The notes beneath the pieces are model-generated. The model ran no database searches. It was not told the DNA's origin and saw only the letters and a list, made by a program, of their open reading frames with translations. The position numbers and the translations under genes were made by a program. Source: Palsa-883 sp963847615 (GTDB lineage Bacteria > Pseudomonadota > Alphaproteobacteria > Acetobacterales > Acetobacteraceae). From it: 64,000 nt of DNA. This document shows positions 22,221-30,693 of the stretch, one piece after another (within the stretch, counting starts at the first letter, position 1; the number at the start of each line of letters is the position of its first letter). Location: assembly GCA_963847615.1 (NCBI GenBank), contig CAWKAN010000018.1:124001-188000 (forward strand), read 5' to 3'.

Positions 22221-23234
22221 TCAGTGAATTTGCGCCTTCCAGTAGGCCTCGATCTGGCTGACCAGGGTCGGCGGCAGCGGCACATAGTCCAGGCTCTGCG
22301 CTTGCGGCTGGCCGTGCTCCAGCGACCAGGTGAAGAACGCCAGCGCCGTCTTGCTCCGCGCCGCATCCTTCGGGGTCTTGTACATCAGCACGAAGGTCGA
22401 AGCGGCGATCGGGTAGGCGCCTTTGCCCGGGGCGTTGGTCATCACCAGGTCGAAATCCTGCGCGTGCGTCCAGTCGGCGGAGGCGGCGGCGGCCTGGAAC
22501 GCCGCGATGCTCGGCGCCATGAATTCGCCGGCCGCATTCTCCAGCAACGCATAGGTCATCTTGTTCTGCAGCACATAGGCATATTCGTTATAGCCGATCG
22601 CCCCGCGGATACGCTCGACATAGGCCGCCACGCCCTCGTTGCCCTTGCCGCCGACGCCGGCCGGCCAGGACACCGAGGTGCCAACGCCCACCTTGGACTT
22701 CCAGTCCGGGCTCACCTTGGACAGGTAGTCGGCGAAATTGTAGGTGGTGCCCGATCCGTCGGAGCGATGCACGACGGTGATGGCCAGCTTGGGCAGCTTG
22801 AGGTCCGGATTCAGCTTGGCGAGCTCCGGATCGTCCCACGACTTGACCTTGCCCAGATAGATGTCGGCCAGCAGCGAACCGCTGAGCTTCAGCTTGCCCG
22901 CTGCGATGCCCGGCACGTTGAGCACGGGAATGATCCCGCCGATGATCACCGGAAACTGGGCGAGCCCGGCGGCCGACAGGTCGGCCGGGGACAGCGGCGC
23001 GTCGCTGGCGCCAAAGTCAACCGTGCCGGCCTTGATCTGGGCGATGCCGCCGCCCGAGCCGATCGACTGGTAGTTGACCTCGACATGGGCGGTCTTGTTG
23101 TAGTCGGCCGACCATTTGGACAGGACCGGATAGACGAAGGTCGATCCCGCCCCGGTGATCTGCGTCTGCGCCTGCGCGGCGAGGCCGAAGCTGGCCGCCA
23201 GTGCGAGGGCCAGTGCCGTGGTCCCTAGTCTCAT
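22221..23234 (-). CDS. pstS: Phosphate-binding periplasmic protein PstS
   Basis: The periplasmic receptor of the Pst importer, 337 residues. A signal peptide (about 1-23, ending AAQAQ) precedes ITGAGSTFVYPVLSKW, and phosphate ligands lie in SIGSGGGIAQI, DFGASDAPL and HRSDGSGTTYNFADYL. ATG 23234 has GGAGGC upstream. The PHO box about 100 bp upstream supports it as the first gene of the operon, and PstS is made in excess of the membrane components. Confidence 0.97.
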   Translation of the reverse strand: MRLGTTALALALAASFGLAAQAQTQITGAGSTFVYPVLSKWSADYNKTAHVEVNYQSIGSGGGIAQIKAGTVDFGASDAPLSPADLSAAGLAQFPVIIGGIIPVLNVPGIAAGKLKLSGSLLADIYLGKVKSWDDPELAKLNPDLKLPKLAITVVHRSDGSGTTYNFADYLSKVSPDWKSKVGVGTSVSWPAGVGGKGNEGVAAYVERIRGAIGYNEYAYVLQNKMTYALLENAAGEFMAPSIAAFQAAAASADWTHAQDFDLVMTNAPGKGAYPIAASTFVLMYKTPKDAARSKTALAFFTWSLEHGQPQAQSLDYVPLPPTLVSQIEAYWKAQIH

Positions 23235-23320
23235 TCTTTGCCTCCTCGATGGCCCCCGGCGGTGCGAACTGCGCGGCTCGGCGGGCGCGGCGGACCCTAG
23301 GCGGGAGCGGCGACTCCTCG

Positions 23321-23349
23321 ATTGCAGTTCGATGAAGCTTCGATGACAG
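23321..23349 (-). promoter_or_regulatory. PHO box, three 11-bp-spaced units, upstream of pstS
   Basis: On the minus strand the sequence reads CTGTCAT-CGAA-GCTTCAT-CGAA-CTGCAAT. These are three heptamers exactly 11 bp apart, the spacing of PhoB sites (one unit per helical turn). The first unit matches the CTGTCAT consensus perfectly, the others partly. It lies about 100 bp before the pstS ATG. Confidence 0.75.
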
Positions 23350-23481
23350 AAGGCCGGCGGCGACGCCCCGCCTGGTCGTGCGGCGCGCGCCAAGCCGCCG
23401 ATTGCCCCGGCTCGCGGACGGCGCTATAGCCCCCCGCTCGCGCGGCCGGTCGGGATCGGCGGCGTCAGCAGGAGAGCCGAG

Positions 23482-23709
23482 ATGAAGGCGGGCGTTCACC
23501 CCGACTACCACGAGATCACCGTCGTGATGACCGACGGGACCGAGTACAAGACCCGGTCCTGTTACGGCAAGCCGGGCGACACGCTGCGGCTGGACATCGA
23601 CCCGAAGTCGCACCCGGCCTGGACCGGGGTGCATCGGATGATCGATTCCGGCGGCCAGGTGGCCAAGTTCAACAGGAAGTTCGCCGGCCTGGGCCTGAAG
23701 ACGACCTAG
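23482..23709 (+). CDS. rpmE: 50S ribosomal protein L31 (zinc-free type)
   Basis: A 75-residue ribosomal protein beginning MKAGVHPDYHEITVVMTDGT. It contains the family segments SHPAWTG and GGQVAKFNRKF. Only one Cys is present (RSCYGK), so it is the C-minus form that does not bind zinc. GGAGAG precedes the ATG. It is divergent from pstS. Confidence 0.95.
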   Translation: MKAGVHPDYHEITVVMTDGTEYKTRSCYGKPGDTLRLDIDPKSHPAWTGVHRMIDSGGQVAKFNRKFAGLGLKTT

Positions 23710-23711
23710 CG

Positions 23712-24107
23712 TCAGCCCATGCCCTGGGCGGCTTCCGGCTCGATCTCGAACATCACGCGGACCTCGCCCGGTTTGCTCCAGGGGTAGTCCTTGCCGAGGT
23801 ATTTGCGCGCCAGCGCGTCGATGTGCGCGCGCGCCCCGTCCTCGGTCACGTGGGTGACCGTGCCGCGCACCTGCACGTAGCGATAGGCGTTGTCGGGGTC
23901 CATGATCGACAGCGCCACCCGCGCGCCCGCTGTCATGTTGCGCACCTTCACCCGCCCCTTGGCCACGTTCACCCGGACCTTGCCGCCGGTGTAGTCGAAC
24001 CACACCGGGGTGACCTGCGGCGAGCCGTCCGGCTGCACCGTCGCGATATGCGCGAACGCCGTCTTCTGCTCCAGCAGGTCGAGGTATTGCGCGGGGATGG
24101 CGGCCAT
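23712..24107 (-). CDS. PPOX-class flavin/F420-dependent oxidoreductase-like protein
   Basis: A 131-residue split-barrel protein of the pyridoxamine 5'-phosphate oxidase-like superfamily. It has FAHIATVQPDGSPQVTPVWFDY, the standard first strand pair, KVRNMTAGARVALSIMDPD, YVQVRGTVTHVTEDG and KYLGKDYPW. Members bind FMN, F420 or haem; which one is not evident. It is convergent with rpmE (two bases between stop codons) and divergent from cinA. Confidence 0.82.
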   Translation of the reverse strand: MAAIPAQYLDLLEQKTAFAHIATVQPDGSPQVTPVWFDYTGGKVRVNVAKGRVKVRNMTAGARVALSIMDPDNAYRYVQVRGTVTHVTEDGARAHIDALARKYLGKDYPWSKPGEVRVMFEIEPEAAQGMG

Positions 24108-24171
24108 CGTCGTCGGACTCCTGCAACGTCGGGTTTCGGTTAATGTAGGCGTTCCATCGGCGGGGGGAAAC

Positions 24172-25443
24172 ATGCGCATCGAGATCATCTGCACCGGCGA
24201 CGAGGTGCTGACCGGCAAGATCATCAACAGCAATTTCAGCTACATGGCGCAGAAACTCGAGGACGTCGGCCTGTCCGTCCACTGGGGCACCACGGTCGGC
24301 GACGACCGCGACAGCCTGCTCGCCGCCTTCCGCCTGGCCGGCGAGCGCGCCGACGCGGTGATCGTCAACGGCGGCCTCGGCCCGACCGTCGACGACCTGT
24401 CGCAGGAGGTCGCCGCCCAGGCCGCCGGCGTCGGCCTGACCCTGGACGAGGCCTGGCTGGACCGGATGGAGGCGTTCTTCGCCCGCCGCTCGCGCATCAT
24501 GCCGCCCAACAACCGCAAGCAGGCGATGCTGCCCGACGGCGCCGAAGTGCTCGACAACCCGATCGGCACCGCCTGCGGCTTCGCGCTGACCATCGGCCGC
24601 GCCCGCTGCTTCTTCACCCCCGGCGTGCCGCGCGAGCTGCGCCGCATGCTGGAGGAGCAGATCGTGCCCCGCCTGCTGCCGATGGCGGGCCTGCAGGGCG
24701 CCATCTTCCTCAAGCGCTTTCACTCCTACGGCCTGGGCGAATCCCACGTCGACCAGTTGCTGGCCGGCATCGAGGCGATGGTGCCCGACGGCGGGGTAAA
24801 ACTCGGCTTCCGCGCCCACTACCCGCAGATCGAGACCAAGCTGACCGTGCGCGGCCGCGACGCCGCCGACATCCGCGCCAAGCTCGGCCCGGTCGAGGCC
24901 GAGGTGCGCGCCCGGCTGGGCAACTTCATCCTGGCCGAGGACGACCAGACGCTGGAGGGCGTCGTGCTGGCGGCGCTGACCGCGCGGCAGGCCAGCCTGG
25001 CGCTGGTGGAGACCTTCACCGCCGGCGCCATCGCCGCCCGCCTCGCGCACCTGCCGGGCGCGGAGCACGTGTTCCGCCGCGGCGTGATCGCCCGCGACCT
25101 CGACCGCGTGCCCGCCGCGGTGGGGCTGTCGCACCTGCTGCTGACCGAGGCAATGACGCAGGACAAGGCCGCGGCGGTGGCCGAGGCGGCGCGCGCCGCG
25201 GCGGGGGCTTCGCACGCGCTGGCGGTGCTGATCGAGCTGGACAGCGGGGCGGACCGCATCGACCTCGGCGGCACGGTGTGGATCGCGATCGCCCACCCGG
25301 AGGGGGTGGCGTTCCGCCGCTCGCGCATCGTCGGCGGGCGGGAATGGGTGCGCCTGGGCGCGGTGGAGCTGGGCCTGGACTGCCTGCGCCGCTTCCTGCA
25401 GGGCCTGCCGGTGGTGGAGCGGATCGACTTCGAGAAGGTCTGA
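24172..25443 (+). CDS. cinA: CinA family protein
   Basis: The N-terminal MoCF/COG1058 domain (about 1-170) is clear: IEIICTGDEVLTGKIINSNF, VNGGLGPTVDDL, MLPDGAEVLDNPIGTACGF and FFTPGVPREL. The C-terminal half corresponds to the nicotinamide-nucleotide amidase (PncC) domain. Its usual ESCTGG motif reads ETFTAG (about residue 285), and the following segment (FRRGVIARDLDRV) also deviates from the usual Y-N-containing sequence. The domain is therefore probably altered or inactive as an amidase, while the N-terminal pyrophosphatase-like domain looks intact. ATG 24172 follows GGGGGGAAAC. Confidence 0.88.
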   Translation: MRIEIICTGDEVLTGKIINSNFSYMAQKLEDVGLSVHWGTTVGDDRDSLLAAFRLAGERADAVIVNGGLGPTVDDLSQEVAAQAAGVGLTLDEAWLDRMEAFFARRSRIMPPNNRKQAMLPDGAEVLDNPIGTACGFALTIGRARCFFTPGVPRELRRMLEEQIVPRLLPMAGLQGAIFLKRFHSYGLGESHVDQLLAGIEAMVPDGGVKLGFRAHYPQIETKLTVRGRDAADIRAKLGPVEAEVRARLGNFILAEDDQTLEGVVLAALTARQASLALVETFTAGAIAARLAHLPGAEHVFRRGVIARDLDRVPAAVGLSHLLLTEAMTQDKAAAVAEAARAAAGASHALAVLIELDSGADRIDLGGTVWIAIAHPEGVAFRRSRIVGGREWVRLGAVELGLDCLRRFLQGLPVVERIDFEKV

Positions 25444-25699
25444 CCCGCAAGCGGCGGGCATCGCCACTCACCTCTCCCGCGCTGGCGGGAGAGGTCGCGG
25501 AGCCCTGGCGACGCGGGTGAGGGGGGTGCCGCGGGTATCCACCCATCCGCGTCACCACCGGATCGTGGTCCGGTGGCAGGCTGTTGCATGGGGTTGATGC
25601 CGAGCCCCACGGAAACGCCCCTCGCCCGCCACCTGACACACGCCGCAACCACACCGCCCGCGCCCGCCCGCCACCGCGTCGGCGGCAGGTTGCCGACTG

Positions 25700-26178
25700 T
25701 TGCATGGGAGCCTGCCCCGGCGAAGGCCGGGGTTGTTGCGCGATTTCGCCGATCCGCACTCTCCCCCTCCCCTTGAGGGAGGGGGGAGGGGGAGGGGTTG
25801 GTGCCGCCCCCCAGCCTCGACCAACGACCCCACGCCCCAACCACACGGCCCACCCCCCGCCCCACCGCCAGGTCGGCGCCAGGTCGCAGACACTTGCACG
25901 GGAGCCTGCCCCGGCGAAGGCCAGGGTTGTTGCGCGATTTCGCCGATCCGCACTCTCCCCCTCCCCTTGAGGGCTTGGGCCGCGAAGCGGACCAAGGGGA
26001 GGGGGAGGGGTTGGTGCCGCCCCCCAGCCTCGACCAACGACCCCACGCCCCAACCACACGGCCCACCCCCCGCCCCATCGCCAGGTCGGCGCCAGGTCGC
26101 AGACACTTGCACGGGAGCCTGCCCCGGCGAAGGCCAGGGTTGTTGCGCGATTTCGCGGATCCGCGCTTGCCGCCCTAC
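25700..26178. repeat. Imperfect tandem repeat, three units of about 195-213 bp
   Basis: GGGAGCCTGCCCCGGCGAAGG begins near 25706, 25900 and 26113. Each occurrence is followed by GGTTGTTGCGCGATTTCGC; the first two continue into a CTCCCCCTCCCC...GGGGAGGGGGAGGG stem and GGTTGGTGCCGCCCCCCAGCC. Units two and three share long identical stretches (GGTCGGCGCCAGGTCGCAGA), which suggests recent duplication. Confidence 0.8.
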
Positions 26179-26605
26179 GGCCCGGCGCGCACCGTCCTCA
26201 CTTGGCATGGGGTCTTGTCGCGCAACGCGCATCCTTGCCCGACCATCCGCCACCGGGACGCATCGGCGTCCGCGGCCCACGGGACGCGCGAGCGTCGCCT
26301 GGCGGCCGGCCCTCGGCCTGGATCACGCCCGCAAGCGCCGTGCGGTCCCGTGCGATCCGGCGCCACGCGCCCCGCCGCAGCATGGCGCCGCCCCACGGCC
26401 CGGCGCGCACCGTCCTCACTTGGCATGGGGTCTTGTCGCGCAACGCGCATCCTTGCCCGACCATCCGCCGCCGGGACGCATCGGCGTCCGCGGCCCGCGG
26501 CATGCGCGGGCGTCACCTCGCGGCCGGCCCCCAGCCTGGATCGCGCCCGCAAGCACCGTGCGATCCCGCACGATCCGGCGCCATGTTCCAGCCCTCCACC
26601 CCCCG
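26175..26605. repeat. Direct duplication, two units of 218 bp
   Basis: CCCGGCGCGCACCGTCCTCA occurs at 26181 and 26399. Both are followed by the same ~150 bp (CTTGGCATGGGGTCTTGTCG, then GCATCCTTGCCCGACCATCC) with scattered substitutions, and end in CGATCCGGCGCCA before the 26.6-kb gene. It is independent of the preceding array. Confidence 0.8.
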
Positions 26606-26606
26606 G

Positions 26607-27461
26607 CTACATGCCGTATTCCGCCGCCAGCGCCGCCTCTTCCGCCTGGTCGGCCAGCATCGCCGCCTGGCCCGCCGGGCTGAGCGCCTCCAGCGGCCCG
26701 CCGGGGCCGGCGTAGCTGTAGCCGAAGAACTCCCGCCGCTGCGCCAGCGTCATGTTCTCCCAGCCGGGATACGGCCGCCACAGCTTCGGGTCGGGCGTCC
26801 AGCGCCGCGCGTAGTCGTCCGGCTTGTGCTGGTAGATCCGCCGCGGCCCGGGCGGCACCGGCAGCGGCGGCTCGCCGGCTTCCTCGCGGCGCAGCCGCTC
26901 GACCTCCTCGGCCAGCTCGTCGTCGGGGACCTCGTCGAGCCAGCGGATGATGGTCTCCGGCTCCGCCGCGGCCGGCCCCGGCGCGCCGCCCCGCCCCACC
27001 TCCGCCGGCCGCCCCGGCGCCGCCTGCCAGCCCGTCGCCAGCACCGCCGCCGTGTCGCCCCAGTCGCGCGCCGGCGCCGCCGGCTGCGCCCGCTGCTCCT
27101 TCAGCAGCCGCATCGCGCCGGCCATGACGCGCGCCAGCGCCGCGGCGTTGGCGCGCTGGCGCAGCGCCTGTTTGGCGCTGGCGTCGGGCGCGAAGCCGAG
27201 CCGGAATGCGTCCAGGCAGGCGGCATTGGCGGCGATGATCTGCACCGCGTACAGCGCCTCGATCGGGTCGCGCGGGTCGAACGCGGCCAGCGTGTCGAGC
27301 CCGGCCTGCACCACCGCCTGCCAGGCGGCATCGGCGGCCTCGGCGGCGGGGCGCGCCAGGGCGAGCACCATCGCCTGCAAGGTCGGCGCCGGGATGGCGT
27401 AGCGCGGCTTATCCGGCGCGGGGCCGGGGTCGGGGCCAGGGTCGGGGCCAGGCTTGGGCAC
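26607..27461 (-). CDS. Hypothetical protein, Ala/Pro/Glu-rich
   Basis: Not recognised. About 284 residues. The N-terminus has GP-D-rich repeats (PGPDPGPDPGP), then an Ala-rich helical region (about 25-130), then an acidic stretch (LDEVPDDELAEEVERLRREE). The C-terminal half contains RIYQHKPDDYARRWTPDPKL and WENMTLAQRREFFGYSYAGP. Codon use matches core genes, so it is probably real. The GTG start at 27461 has GGAG nine bases upstream but is uncertain. No signal peptide or membrane segment is visible. Confidence 0.55.
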   Translation of the reverse strand: MPKPGPDPGPDPGPAPDKPRYAIPAPTLQAMVLALARPAAEAADAAWQAVVQAGLDTLAAFDPRDPIEALYAVQIIAANAACLDAFRLGFAPDASAKQALRQRANAAALARVMAGAMRLLKEQRAQPAAPARDWGDTAAVLATGWQAAPGRPAEVGRGGAPGPAAAEPETIIRWLDEVPDDELAEEVERLRREEAGEPPLPVPPGPRRIYQHKPDDYARRWTPDPKLWRPYPGWENMTLAQRREFFGYSYAGPGGPLEALSPAGQAAMLADQAEEAALAAEYGM

Positions 27462-27679
27462 GGGCGCGGTCTCCGAGGGGTGAATGAGACCGGCCAGTAT
27501 CGGGGAAAACCGCGAACAAAAGGTTAAGGCGGGATGAAGACCGCGGCGCGCGCGGCGCGCACCGATCGCGCGGCATACCGGCGTGTGCTGGACCGCAGCG
27601 GCGGCGCGGCGCCGCGGGCGGATCATCCGATCGCGTGAGGGCGGAGTTGCGCGGATCAATTCGACCGCCGTGCCGTTCC

Positions 27680-27912
27680 GGCTATGGTCTGGCCGGAACG
27701 CGGTTCGACATTCTCTTGGCCCCGAAGCGGTGCAAGACCTTGGCCGGCTGCGGGCGAAGGTCCGGACCGAGGTGCGGACCGCGATCGAGACCCATCCGCG
27801 CCACCCACCGGGAAAGACCAGCCGCAGCCGCATCAAGCGGCTTCACGGGCTGAGCCGGCCGCAGTTCAGGCTTCGCGTCGGCGAGGTGCGGGTGTCCTAT
27901 ACCAGCCCAGCA
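27680..27912 (+). pseudogene. RelE/ParE-type toxin remnant
   Basis: Two frames together read FDILLAP then EAVQDLGRLRAKVRTEVRTA...RIKRLHGLSRPQFRLRVGEVRV, the core of a RelE-family toxin. A base is missing near 27723 (CCCCGAAGCGG for CCCCGGAAGCGG), there is no clear start codon, and the sequence after RVSY no longer resembles the family. No antitoxin follows. This is the decayed end of a TA module. Confidence 0.6.
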
Positions 27913-28154
27913 GGCGGGCCAGAACGGCCTGCGTGGCAGGATGCCGTAACAGCTTTTTCATCGCGGCGCGGGTAGCGCGGGGGGGCAGGCGGCGGAAGGG
28001 TGCGGGTTAGTGCGGGATGACTGCCGAACGGGCCCGCGGCGACGTGGCGTCGTGGCGCGTGTCGCCCAGCGGCCGCGTTCCTGTATCATGATCTCCGCCT
28101 CCTGACCCCCGAACATCAGCTCGCGGAGGACGCCCAACCAACAGGAGAGGTCCC

Positions 28155-28631
28155 ATGGCAACCATCACCCCCTGTCTCTGGTTCGACGGCAATGCCGAGG
28201 AAGCCGCCCATTTCTATGCCTCGCTGCTTCCCGACAGCCGTGTCGACGCCATCCATCGTGCCCCGGGCGATTATCCCGCTGGCAAGGAAGGCGCTGTGCT
28301 CCTGGTCGACTTCACACTGATGGGGCGGTCGTTCACGGGCCTTAATGGAGGACCGAACTTCAAGTTCAACGAGGCCATCTCGTTCCAGATTCCCGTCGAG
28401 ACCCAGGCCGAGGTTGACCGCCTGTCGAACGCACTCTCGGCGGTGCCCGAGGCCGAACAATGCGGCTGGGTGAAGGATCGCTTCGGCCTCTCGTGGCAGA
28501 TTGTTCCCCGCCAACTCATCTCGGCAGTCGCAGGCGCCGATCCCGCCAAAGCGAAGCGCGCGTTTGAGGCGATGATGCAAATGAAGCGCATCGACATCGC
28601 CGCGATCGAGCGTGCCGTACGCGCCGCCTGA
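28155..28631 (+). CDS. VOC family protein (PhnB/3-demethylubiquinone methyltransferase-like)
   Basis: A 158-residue glyoxalase-fold protein. It begins ITPCLWFDGNAEEAAHFYAS, a start typical of the PhnB-like VOC group, and continues MGRSFTGLNGGPNFKFNEAI, CGWVKDRFGLSWQIVP and a C-terminal MMQMKRIDIAAIERA. Substrate is unknown; the family includes antibiotic-resistance and dioxygenase relatives. ATG 28155 follows GGAGAGGTCCC. Confidence 0.85.
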   Translation: MATITPCLWFDGNAEEAAHFYASLLPDSRVDAIHRAPGDYPAGKEGAVLLVDFTLMGRSFTGLNGGPNFKFNEAISFQIPVETQAEVDRLSNALSAVPEAEQCGWVKDRFGLSWQIVPRQLISAVAGADPAKAKRAFEAMMQMKRIDIAAIERAVRAA

Positions 28632-28693
28632 ACCGTTCGCGAAGTTGGCACCGGGATCGAACGCGCGGCGGGCGTTCTGATCCCGATCGCGGC

Positions 28694-29182
28694 CTATGCC
28701 GCGGCGCGCGCCGCGAACATTGCATCCAGGTTTTCGCGCCGGACCAGCCTTGTGTAGTCCGCAACCATATCGGGGGTCGCGACCTCTATCATCAGGCGGT
28801 TTTCCAGCCAGAACTCGATGACATGAAAGAATGGCTTCTGCCCCGGCGCGCCGCGGCCGAACAGGCGGGTACGCTAACCCTCCCTGTCGCCGATCTTCTG
28901 CACCGTCTCGCGGTCGATGGGGACTGACAGCAGCACATGGAACGGGGCGCAGTCGGCCTTGGGCACGGTGCCGCACACGGCCTGCGAGTCGCCGGTGCCG
29001 GGTTCGAGGGTGACGGTTTCCGGGTAGACTTCGATCATCGTGCCGTGGTTGTCGCCGGTCACGGCCATGAAGGAATCCGCGACGCCGCCGGGAAAGGGGT
29101 AGGCCTTCCCATCCATCAGCTCGGCCAGGACGCCGGCCACATGCTTGGGGTCGCGGGCGGAAATCGAGACATGGTGGATCAT
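28694..29182 (-). pseudogene. VOC/glyoxalase-like protein interrupted by an in-frame TAG
   Basis: The first 102 codons begin MIHHVSISARDPKHVAGVLA and contain MAVTGDNHGTMIEVYPE and FHVLLSVPIDRETVQKIG. They end at a TAG (stop at 28874-28876). In the same frame the protein resumes RTRLFGRGAPGQKPFFHVIE, then FWLENRLMIEV and a C-terminal helix, ending at a TAG at 28694. Such proteins normally have Trp at the interrupted position, and TGG to TAG is a single transition. The whole is 163 codons. It may be a real nonsense mutation in the organism. Confidence 0.72.
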
Positions 29183-29274
29183 GATTGGCTCCTCTGTTGT
29201 CTTGACGTGTCTGCTGATGTTGCGGACGAGTCCGTTGAAATCCTGGCGATCGTGGCAAAGTCGGAGGCAGCGGC

Positions 29275-29550
29275 GTGGCTGAGGCAGCTCGGAAGTCCGG
29301 CGTGAAACAGGTGCCGCTGTCCGTGGTCAAGGACGACCTGTCGCGTTTCCTGCGCGAGGCGGGGAAGCAGGAGATCGTCATCACCCGCCACGGCAAGCCG
29401 GCCGACGTGCTGATCGGCTTCGACACCGAGGACGATTGGTTCGACTATCGGCTGGAGACCGATCCGCGGTTTCTCCGCCGGGTCGAAAAAGCCCGCGCCA
29501 GCCTGCGCGCCGGGCGGGGCGTTCGCCTTGAGGATGTGCCGTCCGAGTGA
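29275..29550 (+). CDS. Phd/YefM-type antitoxin
   Basis: A 91-residue protein with the Phd/YefM pattern: VPLSVVKDDLSRFLREAGKQ, then EIVITRHGKPADVLIGF (the beta hairpin) and an acidic C-terminal tail for toxin binding. The start is GTG 29275. The stop overlaps the ATG of an Xre gene by four bases. No Doc, PIN or RelE toxin is adjacent, so this is an orphan or atypically paired antitoxin. Confidence 0.78.
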   Translation: MAEAARKSGVKQVPLSVVKDDLSRFLREAGKQEIVITRHGKPADVLIGFDTEDDWFDYRLETDPRFLRRVEKARASLRAGRGVRLEDVPSE

Positions 29551-29907
29551 CGGCCGTGGTCAAACGGCGAGCCGCCGACATCAAGCTGACCGCGAGCAGC
29601 GGCAACCTGTTCGCCGACCTGGGTTTGCCCGAAACCCGAGGCGGAGCTGACCAAGGCCCAGCTTGCCAGCCACATCCGCCAGGTGATCAGGCGCCGGCGC
29701 CTGACCGAGGTCGCGGCGGCGGCGCGCATCGGCATCGATCAGCCGAAGGTCTCGGCGGTGCTCAACGGACGGTATTCGGATTTCTCCAGCGAGCGGCTGA
29801 TGCGGCTGCTGACCGCGCTCGGCCAGGATGTGGAGATCACGGCCAGGACCAAGCCGCGCCATCGGGCGCACGGCGGCATCCGCGGCCTCGGCGAGGCGCA
29901 CGCATGA
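29547..29907 (+). CDS. HTH Xre-family regulator/antitoxin (one inserted base near 29633)
   Basis: After removing one A at about 29633 (CCCGAAACCCGAG for CCCGAACCCGAG) it reads as 119 residues: SSGNLFADLGLP, then KAQLASHIRQVIRRRRLTEV, IDQPKVSAVLNGRYSDFSSE and RLLTALGQDVEI. This is the standard pattern of HigA-like Xre antitoxins found next to Gp49-type toxins. It is coupled to the Phd gene rather than to a toxin. It could regulate that operon. Confidence 0.75.
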
Positions 29908-29983
29908 CGACGCGAAGCGGAATTTTGCCCCCGGCTGCCGTTGTCGCCGAAGGTGGCGGTGGTGGCGTCGCGAAGGAAGAATT

Positions 29984-30026
29984 TCACCGCAGATGAAGGA
30001 AGGCGATGCACGCAGATGCACGCCGA
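29984..30026. repeat. Fragment of an ACCGCAGATGAA-type intergenic repeat
   Basis: CACCGCAGATGAAGGAAGGC is followed by GATGCACGCAGATGCACGCC. Short motifs of the form CGCAGATGNA repeated in this way occur as intergenic repeats in many bacteria (general recollection). The 29.9-30.5 kb gap otherwise holds a truncated palindromic element and no gene. Confidence 0.45.
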
Positions 30027-30096
30027 TAGCGAGCGGCTGAATGATCTGTCGGGGCACGGGATCGGCCGCGCGTTCACCAGGCTCAAGACGCTTGCG

Positions 30097-30155
30097 GCAG
30101 GGCAATCGGGCGAACGAAGCAAGGTCGGGGTTCCGTCCCGAACCCCCCAGGGGCG
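30097..30155. repeat. Truncated multi-hairpin element (left end only)
   Basis: The left outer arm GCAGGGCAATCGGGCGAACG and GAAGCAAGGTCGGGG, the first hairpin (GGGGTTCCGTCCC) and the start of the next module (AACCCCCCAGGGGC) match the element at 8381. The rest is missing. The hairpin has mismatches, consistent with decay. Confidence 0.75.
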
Positions 30156-30486
30156 GGTGATGGGTCAGTTTGAACGTCTGCGGCGGCGGAACCCGATGGT
30201 AGCCGCCGCGGTCGCTCTACCGCCGCTTTGGGTGGAGGCGGACCTTCCGCGACATGGGCCGCTGAGCGAAATTCAAGACTTTCCGAGTCTCCGGCAGGTA
30301 TAACCGAAATGCGGCCGCAACAAGCCGGTTGAATTGGATTGACCTTGCCTCGCGGTCCCAGAGGGCACCGCATGGCGCGGTTGCCCTCATGCCGATTAGG
30401 TGGGAGTTCGGCCCCGAATTGCCCATCGACCAGACTCCCGTTTGGAACAAATTCCACAATGCCCCCATTTGGGATAGGATGCGGCC

Positions 30487-30693
30487 ATGACCGAAACCGC
30501 CATGCGCCCCTTCCCTTCCGCGCTCCCGCCGACCGAGGCGGAGCTTGCTGCATGGCGGGCGCTGTCCCGCGACGAGCAGCTTGCCCGCTATCGGGAGGCC
30601 CTACAGGCGCCCGAGGCCCGGCGCGTCAGCAAGGCGACCATGGCGGACGTGTTGACCGCCGCGCGTCAACTTGTAGCCGCTCGCCGTGGCTGA
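30487..30693 (+). CDS. Small antitoxin-like protein preceding ParE-type toxin
   Basis: A 68-residue helical protein (PTEAELAAWRALSRDEQLARY, then MADVLTAARQLVAARRG). It overlaps the following toxin gene by eight bases, the usual layout for an antitoxin. No ribbon-helix-helix motif is evident, so assignment rests on position and size. Confidence 0.65.
   Translation: MTETAMRPFPSALPPTEAELAAWRALSRDEQLARYREALQAPEARRVSKATMADVLTAARQLVAARRG

Larger units (their letters stand above)
25444..26606. other. 1.16-kb non-coding region of duplicated DNA
   Basis: No gene is recognisable between cinA and the next minus-strand gene. The stretch holds two separate arrays (listed individually) and opens with a short CTCTCCC...GGGAGAG hairpin-type segment at about 25473-25493. 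Long Pro/Arg-rich frames on both strands follow the repeats and are not credible proteins. Confidence 0.7.
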
